This document shows positions 18,165 to 26,491 of a stretch of DNA of 32,719 nt, in pieces; the stretch's first letter is position 1, and the number at the start of each line of letters is the position of its first letter. Origin of the DNA: a virus; the IMG/VR virus record IMGVR_UViG_3300020731_000055, positions 1-32,719 of that record; one strand, given 5' to 3'. The translations under genes and the position numbers were made by a program. The notes under the pieces were generated by a model. It had not been told where the DNA came from, ran no database searches, and saw only the letters and a program-made list of their open reading frames with translations.

Positions 18165-20111
18165 TTATGCTCCTGCTGCTCGTTGACTTGCAGTAGGAGT
18201 TGTTTGTGTACGAAGTCTTACATTGTTTAGCGATTGAGTGAATCTACCTTTCATAAATTTACTGGTTACAGTTAATACCTGATAGATTCCACTGAAGCTT
18301 GCTGTATTTGCATCCGTAACATCGAATATTCCAGTAGTGTCATCATAATCTTTAGTTGGACTTTTGAAACTAAATTTGAAGCATGTTATACTATCTTGAA
18401 AATTAATAGTACCATTGCTTAATGTCTTAGCGTTCTTAGCTACATTTGGTCCGTACAATATATTGTCCTGTATAATCCAGTCTGGGTCACCTACAATTTC
18501 AATATCCAATGTCATTAAATCGACACCGTTGTCAAAAAGTTTACTGACCATTTCTGCTAAGGTCAATGATCTATTGTCAGTTGATGTAGCACCTGAGTTA
18601 TCCATATTTTGAATACCGTTGACCTGAGGTGTTATAGATCTATGTACATTTTTATTAGGTGCAGCACCTTCACTCTGCGATCCAGCTGCTGTTGTATTTG
18701 GATTTGATGGATCTCCCGAAGAATCTCCTGCTGCACTCACTGTATTATTTTTAGTACCATTTCTAACATCGAAGAAAGCTACTTTATAATCTAACCCAAC
18801 TTTCATTATATCTTTGTTATTACCTGTGAAAATATATTCATAGTTCTTAACCACAGCAGCAGGATCATAAGCCTTTTGACTTAGCTCAGGATGATCTTCT
18901 CCATAATATTCATAAGTTTTAACTACATAAGTTACAATTCGTTGAAAGTAATTTGTTTTACTGTCATAATTTCCCAGTTCCATCTTAGGAGTTATTTTAA
19001 TTCCGGTAAAAGGTTTACTGTTGTCAGGCGCTACACCAGCAGCCGCAACTTGCTTCTTCATAAAATCAGTGTTCAACATTATTGATTGAATAAGATCAGT
19101 AATTCTAGTTCCTGTTGCAGATCTAAAAGTTCCTGTTGTTTTATCTAACTGAATTGTACCTGAGACAGATTGTTGTTTAGACTGTTGTCCTGCTGCACCT
19201 TTAACAGGAGCCATTGCGACGCTATTGTCAGGTAATTTTGTCGGATCTTGAACAATTGCATTTGCTAATACATCTTCAAATTCAAACTTATACACGTTGG
19301 CGTATGTTTGACTCTTTAATGTTACTTTGTAATTTTCGTTATCATTTAAAGCTTTTGCAATGCCATTGATAATTGTTGTGTTGTTATTATTAGGTGCGGC
19401 AGTAGTGTCAGTTCTTGCTGCTGTACCAGAATCTGTTTTAGATTGAAAAATGCCAGGTGTACTGCCATCGCTGAACAAATCTTTAACTGTTTGACCCTTA
19501 AGTTCAACATGAAATGGAACTATGTTATCCAGCACTGTTAATGCCATATTTTGCATAGGTATACCTTCACAGGTATAAACAGCGCCTTTGTGAGTAATAC
19601 TAAACTGCATGTTTAGCATTGTAAACGGTAACCACTTAGTGGTATTAGGTATAGTAGAAGGAACACCCTGACTATCATAACCAAAAAACTGAATTTTGAA
19701 ACAATAGATTAGAGTTTTAAAATCTTGATTCAACCCATATGCACCGCTTGCCACATTTACTAATCTATCTATTAGAGTTACAGTATATGGTTCAATGATT
19801 TCAAATTTTAAACTGATAGAATCTGATCCTCTATTAGGACCTTTATTACCAACAATAGTTTCAATCTGTAAGTTATCCAGTATCATATCAGTGGGAAACG
19901 CAGTACTACGTTTATCGGTTGCATTTGCACCACCGTTGCTTATCAGTAATTGCCCATTGGCAACAATATCCTGTTCTTTACCTACAACAATAGAACCTTG
20001 AGATATCTTATTAAAATCACTTTTGCTTATGACCCATAATTGTAAATTATAGGTATAATTTGCATAACCGTGTAGTACATTTGTTCTTGCTGTTGCTGTT
20101 GGATCAGCCAT
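18165..20111 (-). CDS. Probable baseplate hub protein (gp27 position)
   Basis: 648 residues. It lies directly before the gp5-like spike and after gp53, where a hub protein that holds the spike (T4 gp27 role) is expected. The N-terminal third is beta-rich (YANYTYNLQLWVISKSDFNK, then LDNLQIETIVGNKGPNRGSD). The C-terminal part (IEIVGDPDWIIQDNIL near residue 540, then FSGIYQVLTVTSKFMKGRFT near residue 610) has the pattern of hub/late-control-D-type proteins, in which a final strand reads G-x-Y-x-V-x-x-V-x-x-x-F-x-x-G-x-F-x-Q. A low-complexity Ser/Asn/Thr region sits around residues 440-500. It is longer than T4 gp27 (391 residues). The structural role is well supported by context; orthology to gp27 is inference. 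Confidence 0.65.
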   Translation of the reverse strand: MADPTATARTNVLHGYANYTYNLQLWVISKSDFNKISQGSIVVGKEQDIVANGQLLISNGGANATDKRSTAFPTDMILDNLQIETIVGNKGPNRGSDSISLKFEIIEPYTVTLIDRLVNVASGAYGLNQDFKTLIYCFKIQFFGYDSQGVPSTIPNTTKWLPFTMLNMQFSITHKGAVYTCEGIPMQNMALTVLDNIVPFHVELKGQTVKDLFSDGSTPGIFQSKTDSGTAARTDTTAAPNNNNTTIINGIAKALNDNENYKVTLKSQTYANVYKFEFEDVLANAIVQDPTKLPDNSVAMAPVKGAAGQQSKQQSVSGTIQLDKTTGTFRSATGTRITDLIQSIMLNTDFMKKQVAAAGVAPDNSKPFTGIKITPKMELGNYDSKTNYFQRIVTYVVKTYEYYGEDHPELSQKAYDPAAVVKNYEYIFTGNNKDIMKVGLDYKVAFFDVRNGTKNNTVSAAGDSSGDPSNPNTTAAGSQSEGAAPNKNVHRSITPQVNGIQNMDNSGATSTDNRSLTLAEMVSKLFDNGVDLMTLDIEIVGDPDWIIQDNILYGPNVAKNAKTLSNGTINFQDSITCFKFSFKSPTKDYDDTTGIFDVTDANTASFSGIYQVLTVTSKFMKGRFTQSLNNVRLRTQTTPTASQRAAGA

Positions 20112-20115
20112 ACGA

Positions 20116-20424
20116 TTACCCTAAGTTAGCTAATATTGTTGAAAGTTTAGGAATGTATATAAATTTATCTTCAGTGAAATCCCAAATTGGGTCAACAAGT
20201 ATATCCCTGTTTCTCAGAATAAACACCCACCAAAACTCTACCGTACCATAAAGATCATAACTCATTAAATCAGGACGACGATGGTATGTTGCAGTTATCT
20301 GTTTGTAAACATCATCTGCTTGAGGAGGTATAGTTCTATAATCTAATATATCTAAAAATTTACCATCAAATAACCCAGTGGTACTATAAGGGCTAGATGA
20401 TTTATATGAAACAGGCCCTGCCAT
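20116..20424 (-). CDS. gp53: Baseplate wedge protein gp53
   Basis: 102 residues from MAGPVSYKSSSPYSTTG. The core RRPDLMSYDLYGTVEFWWVF followed by ILVDPIWDF and FIYIPKLSTIL is the gp53/LysM-like pattern (RPDLISY-x-x-YG-x-x-x-x-WW) of T4-type wedges. I prefer this start over one three codons upstream. The stop of gp48 and this ATG share an A (TAATG), and a GGAGG lies nine bases upstream, whereas the upstream ATG would sit directly against that GGAGG. gp53 helps join wedges to the hub. The hub gene follows four bases after its stop. Confidence 0.82.
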   Translation of the reverse strand: MAGPVSYKSSSPYSTTGLFDGKFLDILDYRTIPPQADDVYKQITATYHRRPDLMSYDLYGTVEFWWVFILRNRDILVDPIWDFTEDKFIYIPKLSTILANLG

Positions 20425-21485
20425 TAAATCCATCCTCCAGCTCGCTGACCAAATCCACCAGTTAATAATTGACCATTACTAAATTTAACAAGATCAAAAT
20501 TATCACTAATTTGATTTCTGCTGTATGTGGGTATAGCATCAATGGTTATCTGTAGATCAACTGGCACCTTATTAATTTTTCCATAGTAGTTTACTGAAAT
20601 ATAGTTGGCATCATTGGGCAAATTGTAACTAAAATTTGAAATAACGATAGGGATATGATCCAATACATTTTTCCCATAACCATCTAAGAATAACACAGGT
20701 GGTGGAGTTCCTCTATTTTGACTTGCTCCGTAAAACATCTTAGTTGCTGTTCTAAAAAAAGTCATCATCGCCAGAATATACAATGCTTCTGGTTCAGTTT
20801 GGGCAGTGAATCTACCCTGAATATTAATTGAATCTACACTACTGTTAATGTAATATGGAGTAGGATAGTTAGTTTGAATTAGGTTTTCTAATTCGTAATT
20901 AGCTTTATGTGCAATTGATATAACAGGAGTATAAGGGAATAATACGCCGCCGGTGTCGAGCAATGCTTGAAAATTGCCACCTTTACTAATAAACAATCCA
21001 GTTTGATCACTTATTATTACACGGTCTTCGGCCGAGTCGCTGAATGCAGCAACTTGATCTAGCGACGGAGCTGGTTCTGATGCTGTTGAATCAATGCCTA
21101 ATGTATATACACCTGCTTGCGGAAGACCACTGATTGCAAGGCGATTCATACTTGGATTTAATAACGCAGCATTAAATCCGCCTGTTGTAGAGTACCCAAT
21201 TGCGCCACTTAAATTAACTCCACCTACATTAAAACTAGTGCCAATGGCAATACCCGATGTCCCCACACTTGCAGCAAAATTTACAGGAGGAACAAAATTT
21301 GGTTGTGCAGGATTGTTAATGTTATTAGATGCTCCAGGGGTAACATTGCTTCTTGTTTTGTTAGCAGTTGATGATCCTGTACCATTTAAAGAGTTACTGC
21401 CTCCCTGTATGCCAGTCACTGAACTAGTGTTGGCAGCTTTAGTTCTGCCATAAAAATTAGGAGGTATCGGAGCAAAAGTTACCAT
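20424..21485 (-). CDS. gp48: Tail tube cap / initiator protein (gp48/gp54 family)
   Basis: 353 residues, close to T4 gp48 (364). The N-terminal 130 residues are Asn/Ser/Gly/Pro-rich and probably flexible. The conserved part is C-terminal: residues about 195-300 contain INIQGRFTAQTEPEALYILA, FFRTATKMFYGASQNRGTPP and VLFLDGYGKNVLDHIPIVIS, typical of the proteins that cap the baseplate hub and start tail tube polymerisation. gp48 and gp54 are related, so the exact paralogue is less sure than the family. It is the first gene of the leftward baseplate cluster and has a late-promoter candidate 29 bases upstream. Its stop overlaps the gp53 start. Confidence 0.8.
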   Translation of the reverse strand: MVTFAPIPPNFYGRTKAANTSSVTGIQGGSNSLNGTGSSTANKTRSNVTPGASNNINNPAQPNFVPPVNFAASVGTSGIAIGTSFNVGGVNLSGAIGYSTTGGFNAALLNPSMNRLAISGLPQAGVYTLGIDSTASEPAPSLDQVAAFSDSAEDRVIISDQTGLFISKGGNFQALLDTGGVLFPYTPVISIAHKANYELENLIQTNYPTPYYINSSVDSINIQGRFTAQTEPEALYILAMMTFFRTATKMFYGASQNRGTPPPVLFLDGYGKNVLDHIPIVISNFSYNLPNDANYISVNYYGKINKVPVDLQITIDAIPTYSRNQISDNFDLVKFSNGQLLTGGFGQRAGGWI

Positions 21486-21513
21486 ATCTTTTTTTGTCTT
21501 TTCTTAATAAAAA

Positions 21514-21521
21514 TATTTATC
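21514..21521 (-). promoter_or_regulatory. T4-type late promoter candidate for the baseplate cluster
   Basis: The minus strand reads GATAAATATT here, matching seven of eight bases of TATAAATA, 28 bases before the gp48 start. It lies in the 64-base divergent gap between gp48 and gp55. It would drive gp48, gp53, hub, spike and the following genes, which are spaced by 0-15 bases. Confidence 0.6.
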
Positions 21522-21549
21522 AATTCTTAATATGGCTATATAATAAGCT

Positions 21550-22401
21550 ATGGTCACAAAACGCACCCCTTACTTAACTAATAAAGATCTATTAAAAGAG
21601 ATACACAGAAGTAAAAATTCTTATTGTAGCTATCTAACTACTGACGATCATCAATTTGATTTAATTCTTCCTAGCTTATCTAAGATTAATAAACTTACCA
21701 TTGCAGAAGCTAAACGAGCACGAGCAACTAGAATTGCTAAACTTGCTTGGGAAGCTGCGGGGTTAAGTGGAGTTAAAACTAAATTAGACGATCATATGCC
21801 AGACTGGCATAAGATTAAGAAGCAGGAAGTTGTATTTCGTATAATGACATGGGATCATGTCCCACTTGCTCCAGGTCGTAAGAAGACTCCAAAGACAGCA
21901 AGTGATCTACATGCTAAAATTAACTTTCCTCCATTCCAACATTATCGATTCAATGATGATGATGAACTTGTCTGTGTAGGCAAGAGTCACTGGGAAGGTG
22001 GTATTGACAACGGATGGTTCAACAAGGATCACGGCGCTATGACCAATAATTTGGCCAGAATGTTTATGAAACTATGTGAACGTTTTGGATCAAAAGGCAA
22101 CTGGCGAGGCTACACATACAATGATGAGATGCGTAGCCAAGCACTATTGCAGTTAAGCCAAGTTGGTCTACAGTTTGATGAATCCAAGTCAAATAATCCA
22201 TTTGCTTATTATACAGCAACAATGGCTAATAGCTTTACTCGTGTATTGAATGTTGAGAAGCGTAGTCAGCATCTCAGAGATGACATTCTTGAGATGAATG
22301 GATTGAATCCAAGTTATACTCGTCAAACTGAAAATTCAATCAAAGCTAAGGAAATAGTGTCAGTTGACATTGATCCTACAAGCTTAATAGGCAAAAGTTA
22401 A
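21550..22401 (+). CDS. gp55: Late-transcription sigma factor gp55
   Basis: 283 residues. The start YLTNKDLLKEIHRSK matches the opening of T4 gp55 (YVNNKELLQAI). Residues about 184-245 (GYTYNDEMRSQALLQLSQVG, then NPFAYYTATMANSFTRVLN and EKRSQ) match the T4 core GYTQSWKQEMI, then NPHAYITQACFNAFVQRI-x-KERK. In T4 this small sigma replaces the host factor and, with the sliding clamp and gp33, recognises TATAAATA late promoters. T4 gp55 has 185 residues. The extra length here is a roughly 100-residue insertion (about residues 30-155) rich in basic and Trp/His residues that I do not recognise. It is the first gene of the rightward cluster. No strong ribosome site is visible; the promoter is uncertain. 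Confidence 0.85.
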   Translation: MVTKRTPYLTNKDLLKEIHRSKNSYCSYLTTDDHQFDLILPSLSKINKLTIAEAKRARATRIAKLAWEAAGLSGVKTKLDDHMPDWHKIKKQEVVFRIMTWDHVPLAPGRKKTPKTASDLHAKINFPPFQHYRFNDDDELVCVGKSHWEGGIDNGWFNKDHGAMTNNLARMFMKLCERFGSKGNWRGYTYNDEMRSQALLQLSQVGLQFDESKSNNPFAYYTATMANSFTRVLNVEKRSQHLRDDILEMNGLNPSYTRQTENSIKAKEIVSVDIDPTSLIGKS

Positions 22402-22552
22402 AGGTATTTCCAGTCAGCAAATTTTAATTGTTGTGTGCGTAAATATTCATATGCTGTTGCTCCTCAAAGCAGTAGAGTAGTTGGGACCTCGGAATCCGCG
22501 AACTACAACTTTATTTATTGATTTTACCCAATAATGTTTGTATAATAGTATT
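22402..22552 (+). other. Intergenic region between gp55 and gp47 with a stem-loop
   Basis: This 151-base gap holds an imperfect hairpin at 22477-22506 (arms GTAGTT and AACTAC, with an inner GGA/TCC pairing), followed by an AT-rich stretch without a clean T run. It may be a weak terminator or a processing site for gp55 mRNA. Just before gp47 the sequence TATAATAGTATT could serve as a -10-like element, but no matching -35 is evident. Confidence 0.35.
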
Positions 22553-23566
22553 ATGGCAAATTTATTCAAAAGAGCAGCAATATTCAGTGATCTACACGTT
22601 GGTCAGAAATCAAATAGTCAAATACATAATGAAGATTGTTTGAGATATATTGATTGGTTTATCGATCTTGTAAAAACAAATAACTGCGATACCATTTTGT
22701 TTTTAGGTGATTTTCATCATAATCGAAATTCAATTAATATTCAAACTATGGACTATAGTTTGCGTATATTAGAAAAATTAGATTCAGTTGGTTGTAGAAT
22801 TATGGTGATTCCAGGAAATCATGATTTATTCTATAAAGATAAAAGAGCTATCAGTAGTATCAAATATATGTCTAAATTTAAAAATATTCAACTGATAAAC
22901 GATCAATATAGCGAGGGTGATGTTTGTTTTGTTCCCTGGCTCATTGGCGAAGAACATAAGAATATTCGTAAGATCAAAGATAGGTATGTCATGGGCCACT
23001 TTGAATTGCCAAAATTTATGATGAATTCTATGGTGGAGATGCCAGATCATGGAGAACTACGTCGCGAAGATTTTGGTCATGTAGAAAAAGTCTTCACCGG
23101 ACATTTCCACAAGCGACAGACTCAAAATAATATTCATTATATCGGTAATGCTTTCCCTCATAATTTTGCTGATGCATGGGACAATGATCGCGGTGCTGTT
23201 ATATTAGAATGGGGCAAAGAGCCACAGTTTATTAATTGGACTGAAGGCCCTGAGTATCGTGTTATGAATCTTGCTCAATTGATTGACGATACTGACAAAT
23301 ATCTAAATGATCGTACATATGCTCGTGTCAATTTGGATATTAGTATTAGCTATGAAGAAGCTAATTTCATCAAAGAAACTATGGCTAAGCAGTATAATCC
23401 AAGAGAAATTAGTTTAATTCCTCATAAGCAAGAACTAGACTTCAACGGAGTTCAAGTTGACAGTTCATTTGAATCAGTTGATCAGATTGTGATGAATCAA
23501 ATTGAATCGATTGATACCAACAGTTATGATCGCAAACTGTTGATGGAAATTTATGCAGGACTTTAA
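22553..23566 (+). CDS. gp47: Recombination nuclease subunit gp47 (Mre11-like phosphoesterase)
   Basis: 337 residues from MANLFKRAAIFSDLHVGQ, almost the length of T4 gp47 (339). All metallophosphoesterase motifs are visible: SDLHVG (D13, H15), FLGDFHH (D53), IPGNHD (residues 87-91), YVMGHFE and TGHFH. The ATG at 22553 is preferred over a TTG five codons upstream because the family starts just before the first motif. With gp46 it forms the Mre11/Rad50-type nuclease that resects DNA ends for recombination-dependent replication. In T4 the two genes are neighbours. Here they are separated by a terminator, a palindrome and an endonuclease gene. Confidence 0.93.
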   Translation: MANLFKRAAIFSDLHVGQKSNSQIHNEDCLRYIDWFIDLVKTNNCDTILFLGDFHHNRNSINIQTMDYSLRILEKLDSVGCRIMVIPGNHDLFYKDKRAISSIKYMSKFKNIQLINDQYSEGDVCFVPWLIGEEHKNIRKIKDRYVMGHFELPKFMMNSMVEMPDHGELRREDFGHVEKVFTGHFHKRQTQNNIHYIGNAFPHNFADAWDNDRGAVILEWGKEPQFINWTEGPEYRVMNLAQLIDDTDKYLNDRTYARVNLDISISYEEANFIKETMAKQYNPREISLIPHKQELDFNGVQVDSSFESVDQIVMNQIESIDTNSYDRKLLMEIYAGL

Positions 23567-23604
23567 TATAGATTTTTCTTCAATTTTAATATAAAATTAA
23601 GATT

Positions 23605-23666
23605 AACTGTAGAAACTAAACTTTTAAGATAGGGAGGTGATAATTTATCACAAAGTTTCTACAGTT
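23605..23666 (+). repeat. Nested inverted repeats with an embedded Shine-Dalgarno-like sequence
   Basis: Arms AACTGTAGAAAC (23605-23616) and GTTTCTACAGTT (23655-23666) are a perfect 12-base inverted repeat with a 38-base centre. Inside lies a second perfect palindrome, GTGATAA-T-TTATCAC (23637-23651). It overlaps AGGGAGGTGA (23631-23640), an excellent anti-16S match with no start codon at useful spacing. Ends immediately before the terminator at 23669. Confidence 0.7.
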
Positions 23667-23668
23667 TT

Positions 23669-23703
23669 AACCTGCCTTGCTGATAACCATCAGGGCAGGT
23701 TTT
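23669..23703 (+). terminator. Strong intrinsic terminator after gp47
   Basis: AACCTGCC (23669-23676) pairs with GGCAGGTT (23694-23701). Inside, CTGAT (23680-23684) pairs with ATCAG (23689-23693) around an AACC tetraloop, leaving a 3-base bulge. The stem is followed by a T run. This would stop gp47 transcription before the endonuclease and gp46. Confidence 0.8.
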
Positions 23704-23755
23704 TCCACGATACTTATAGCCAGCAATATATTTTTAGACTTTCCTGTTCCATTAG

Positions 23756-23763
23756 TTAAATAT
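23756..23763 (+). promoter_or_regulatory. Late-promoter-like element before the HNH endonuclease
   Basis: TTAAATAT lies 18 bases before the ATG at 23782, with AGGAG between. It resembles the CTAAATAT element upstream of gp26. It could restart transcription after the terminator for the endonuclease and gp46. Confidence 0.4.
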
Positions 23764-23781
23764 ATGTAACAGGAGACACAG

Positions 23782-24663
23782 ATGTCAGCATTCTCTATTA
23801 ATACATGGTTAAAAAAAGGATACTCAGAGGAACAAGCAAGATACCAAATTGCTATTAGAAGACCAAATAATGTATTATATTATATCAACAAAGGATTTAC
23901 AGAAGAAGAAGCGAAGGAAAAGATAAGAGAAAGGCAATCTTTAGGCGGTTTAAAAAGAGCTAATATGACCATAAAAGAAAAAAGAACCTTAAGTCCAAGG
24001 TGTGTAGAATTTTATACAGCGAAAGGTTTCTCAGAGGAAGAAGCGAAAGAGTTAGTATCTGAGTTTCAGTCAGTTTTTAGTAAAGAAAAATGTATAGAAA
24101 AGTATGGTAACATCGTAGGTCTTGAGATTTTCAATGATAGGCAAGAAAAGTGGCAAGCTACTCTAAAATCTAAACCAGAAGAAGTGATCAAAGATATCAA
24201 CCGTAGAAAAAATCGATGGATCCATCTTACCGAAGAAGAATCAGAACTACTTAAAAAACAAATAGCAGAAAAAATAAAAGAAACCGTATCCAGTAGATCA
24301 GTTGAAGATAGTCGCAGAATTGGACAGACAATAAGAGCGGGACAAGTAACAACCGGAAGAGCTACTCCTGAAGAAATGGTAGATGATTTTCTACGTTATA
24401 AACAAAAAGTATGGGCAGAGACTAAAAGGAACGACCTAACTATCTTAGAAAACTACGACCGTCGCAGCAAACTTGACTATCATCTGGATCACATGTATAG
24501 TATATTTGAAGGGTTTAGAAACAATGTTGATCCTTACATAATAGGACACATTGAGAACTTAAGGATGCTTCCGTATAAAGAAAACTTATCAAAGTTCAAT
24601 AAGTGTTCAATAACACTCAACGAACTTATGTTACGAATTGAGGATATAGATGCTAGTAATTAA
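23782..24663 (+). CDS. HNH-type homing endonuclease-like protein
   Basis: 293 residues, starting after AACAGGAGACACAG. The N-terminal part carries three copies of a short helical motif: GYSEEQARYQI (residue 13), GFTEEEAKEKI (38) and GFSEEEAKELV (82). The middle is a charged helical linker. The C-terminal region LDYHLDHMYSIFEGF, then HIENLRMLPYKENLSKFNK (residues 231-274) fits a beta-beta-alpha-metal HNH nuclease, with the D-H pair at 236-237, Asn 259 and the final N-x-x-K near 268-271. It sits between gp47 and gp46, normally adjacent, and its last 14 bases overlap the gp46 start. Codon use looks more A-rich (many AAA, AGA, GAA) than in its neighbours, consistent with a mobile gene. The family call is from motifs; cleavage specificity is unknown. 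Confidence 0.75.
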   Translation: MSAFSINTWLKKGYSEEQARYQIAIRRPNNVLYYINKGFTEEEAKEKIRERQSLGGLKRANMTIKEKRTLSPRCVEFYTAKGFSEEEAKELVSEFQSVFSKEKCIEKYGNIVGLEIFNDRQEKWQATLKSKPEEVIKDINRRKNRWIHLTEEESELLKKQIAEKIKETVSSRSVEDSRRIGQTIRAGQVTTGRATPEEMVDDFLRYKQKVWAETKRNDLTILENYDRRSKLDYHLDHMYSIFEGFRNNVDPYIIGHIENLRMLPYKENLSKFNKCSITLNELMLRIEDIDASN

Positions 24664-26422
24664 AAATTTAACTGTGAAGAATTTCATGAGCGTAGGTAAT
24701 GCTACGCAAGCTATCAATTTTGACCGACACGATTTAACACTTGTCCTCGGTGTTAACTTAGATCTAGGAGGTGATGATTCTGGTGCTAGAAATGGGACAG
24801 GTAAAACAACTGCTATCAACGCACTAAGCTACGGTCTCTACGGTCAAGCACTTACTAACATCAAGCGTGATAATTTAATAAATCGTACCAACGCAAAAAA
24901 CATGTTGGTCACCGTTGACTTTGAAGTCAACGGCAGAGATTATCGTATTGAAAGAGGACGTAAACATAATGTGTTAAAGCTTTATGTTGATGGTCAAGAG
25001 CAAGAAGGCTATGCAGACGATAGCCAAGGAGACAGTCGTGAAACTCAGCAGGATATTGAACGCCTGTTGGGTATGAAGCATGACATGTTTAAGCATGTGC
25101 TTGCTCTGAACACTTATACAGAACCTTTTCTTAGCATGAGAGCTAACGATCAGCGAACTATTATTGAGCAGTTGTTAGGCATTACTATTCTCAGTGAGAA
25201 AGCTGAATCTCTTAGAAATCAGATTAAATTAACTAAAGATACAATTTCTGAAGAGGAAATGCGTATCAAAGCAGTACAGGATGCTAACAAGCGTATTGCA
25301 GATCAAATTGAAAACCTTAAGCGTAGACAGAAGCTTTGGCTTACAAAGCATGAAGAAGATGTTGTAACACTAGAACGTGGTCTCATGGATCTTGCTAATG
25401 TGGACATTGATATTGAAATTCAATCACACAAGGAACTTTCTGCTTATCACGAACGTGTAAAAAAGAAAACCGAATGCGATAAATGGCTGCGAAGCTTACG
25501 TGCAGATTATGCCAAAGAAGAAAAGCTATATCAAAAGTTAGAAAGTGAAATAGCTGATCTTAAGAATCATACCTGCTATGCTTGCGGATCAATGCTGCAT
25601 GATGCAAACATGGGTATGATATTAGAAACCAAAGCAAAACAATATACCGACTGTCAAAATCATATGCTTGAACTTCAATCAAAAGCAACCGAGTATCAAG
25701 ATCAATTAAATGCACTGGGCACTATAGGTACTGCTCCAACTGTCATTTATGATTCTCTTGAACAGGCACTAAATCATCGTTCAACCCTAGAAAAACTAAT
25801 CGAACAACTTAATCGTAAACGGGAAGATCAAGATCCTTATGCTGAACAAATTGTTGATATGGAAACATCAGCAATTGAAGAAGTTACATGGGATAAGATC
25901 AACACATTAACACAAATAAAAGAGCATCAAGAGTTCTTATTAAAGTTGCTGACTAACAAAGATAGTTTTGTTCGTAAGCGTATCATTGATCAGAATCTTG
26001 CATATCTAAATACTCGTCTCGGAGCATACTTACAGGCCATTGGACTTCCACACGAAGTTAAGTTCCTAAATGATCTTAATGTGGAGATCACCGAGCTTGG
26101 TAGAGAACTTGATTTTCATAATCTTTCAAGCGGGGAACGCAACCGTCTTATACTTTCATTAAGTTGGGCATTTCGTGATGTTTGGGAAAGCTTGTATAAT
26201 CCTATTAATCTATTGTTTATTGATGAAATGATTGACAGTGGCATGGATACAAGTGGTGTTGAAAACAGTCTTGCTATCCTTAAGAAGATGTCACGTGAAC
26301 GTAATAAGAGTATTTTCCTAGTAAGCCATAAGGATGAGTTAGCAGGTCGTGTTAATAATGTTCTTATGGTCACTAAGGAAAATGGCTTTACAACATATGA
26401 TAGCTTTTCAGAACAGTACTGA
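24650..26422 (+). CDS. gp46: Recombination nuclease subunit gp46 (Rad50/SMC-like ATPase)
   Basis: 590 residues, close to T4 gp46 (560). Walker A is GARNGTGKTTA (about residues 45-55). The zinc-hook motif CYAC is at residues 309-312, flanked by coiled-coil helices (about 180-300 and 325-440). The ABC signature is LSSGER (492-497) and Walker B is LLFIDE (residues 521-526), followed by a conserved VSHKDEL near the end. It partners gp47 in end resection for recombination and replication. The ATG lies inside the end of the upstream endonuclease gene (14-base overlap, different frame), so translation may be coupled to it. No separate Shine-Dalgarno sequence is obvious. Confidence 0.95.
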   Translation: MLVIKNLTVKNFMSVGNATQAINFDRHDLTLVLGVNLDLGGDDSGARNGTGKTTAINALSYGLYGQALTNIKRDNLINRTNAKNMLVTVDFEVNGRDYRIERGRKHNVLKLYVDGQEQEGYADDSQGDSRETQQDIERLLGMKHDMFKHVLALNTYTEPFLSMRANDQRTIIEQLLGITILSEKAESLRNQIKLTKDTISEEEMRIKAVQDANKRIADQIENLKRRQKLWLTKHEEDVVTLERGLMDLANVDIDIEIQSHKELSAYHERVKKKTECDKWLRSLRADYAKEEKLYQKLESEIADLKNHTCYACGSMLHDANMGMILETKAKQYTDCQNHMLELQSKATEYQDQLNALGTIGTAPTVIYDSLEQALNHRSTLEKLIEQLNRKREDQDPYAEQIVDMETSAIEEVTWDKINTLTQIKEHQEFLLKLLTNKDSFVRKRIIDQNLAYLNTRLGAYLQAIGLPHEVKFLNDLNVEITELGRELDFHNLSSGERNRLILSLSWAFRDVWESLYNPINLLFIDEMIDSGMDTSGVENSLAILKKMSRERNKSIFLVSHKDELAGRVNNVLMVTKENGFTTYDSFSEQY

Positions 26423-26448
26423 TAAGTATGTCGGTAAAAAGAAGTAAA

Positions 26449-26456
26449 AATAAATA
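26449..26456 (+). promoter_or_regulatory. Late-promoter-like element before the GIY-YIG gene
   Basis: AATAAATA matches seven of eight bases of TATAAATA and lies 36 bases before the ATG at 26492, just after the gp46 stop. It may give the endonuclease its own late transcript. Confidence 0.4.
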
Positions 26457-26491
26457 TATTGGTAAATACAATTATCAATATAGGATTTTTT

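Noticed and set aside
20425-20433. ATG three codons upstream in gp53
   Set aside because: It directly abuts the GGAGG, leaving no spacing, whereas the next ATG is nine bases away and overlaps the gp48 stop.
22440-22510. tRNA gene
   Set aside because: The stem resembles a T-arm at first sight, but no acceptor stem, anticodon arm or CCA end can be formed on either strand.
22538-22552. TTG start five codons upstream of gp47
   Set aside because: The family begins just before the FSDLH motif; the ATG at 22553 gives 337 residues, near the T4 length, and no ribosome site supports the TTG.
26459-26491. TTG start for the GIY-YIG gene
   Set aside because: The ATG at 26492 has AGGA at proper distance and leaves the nuclease domain complete.
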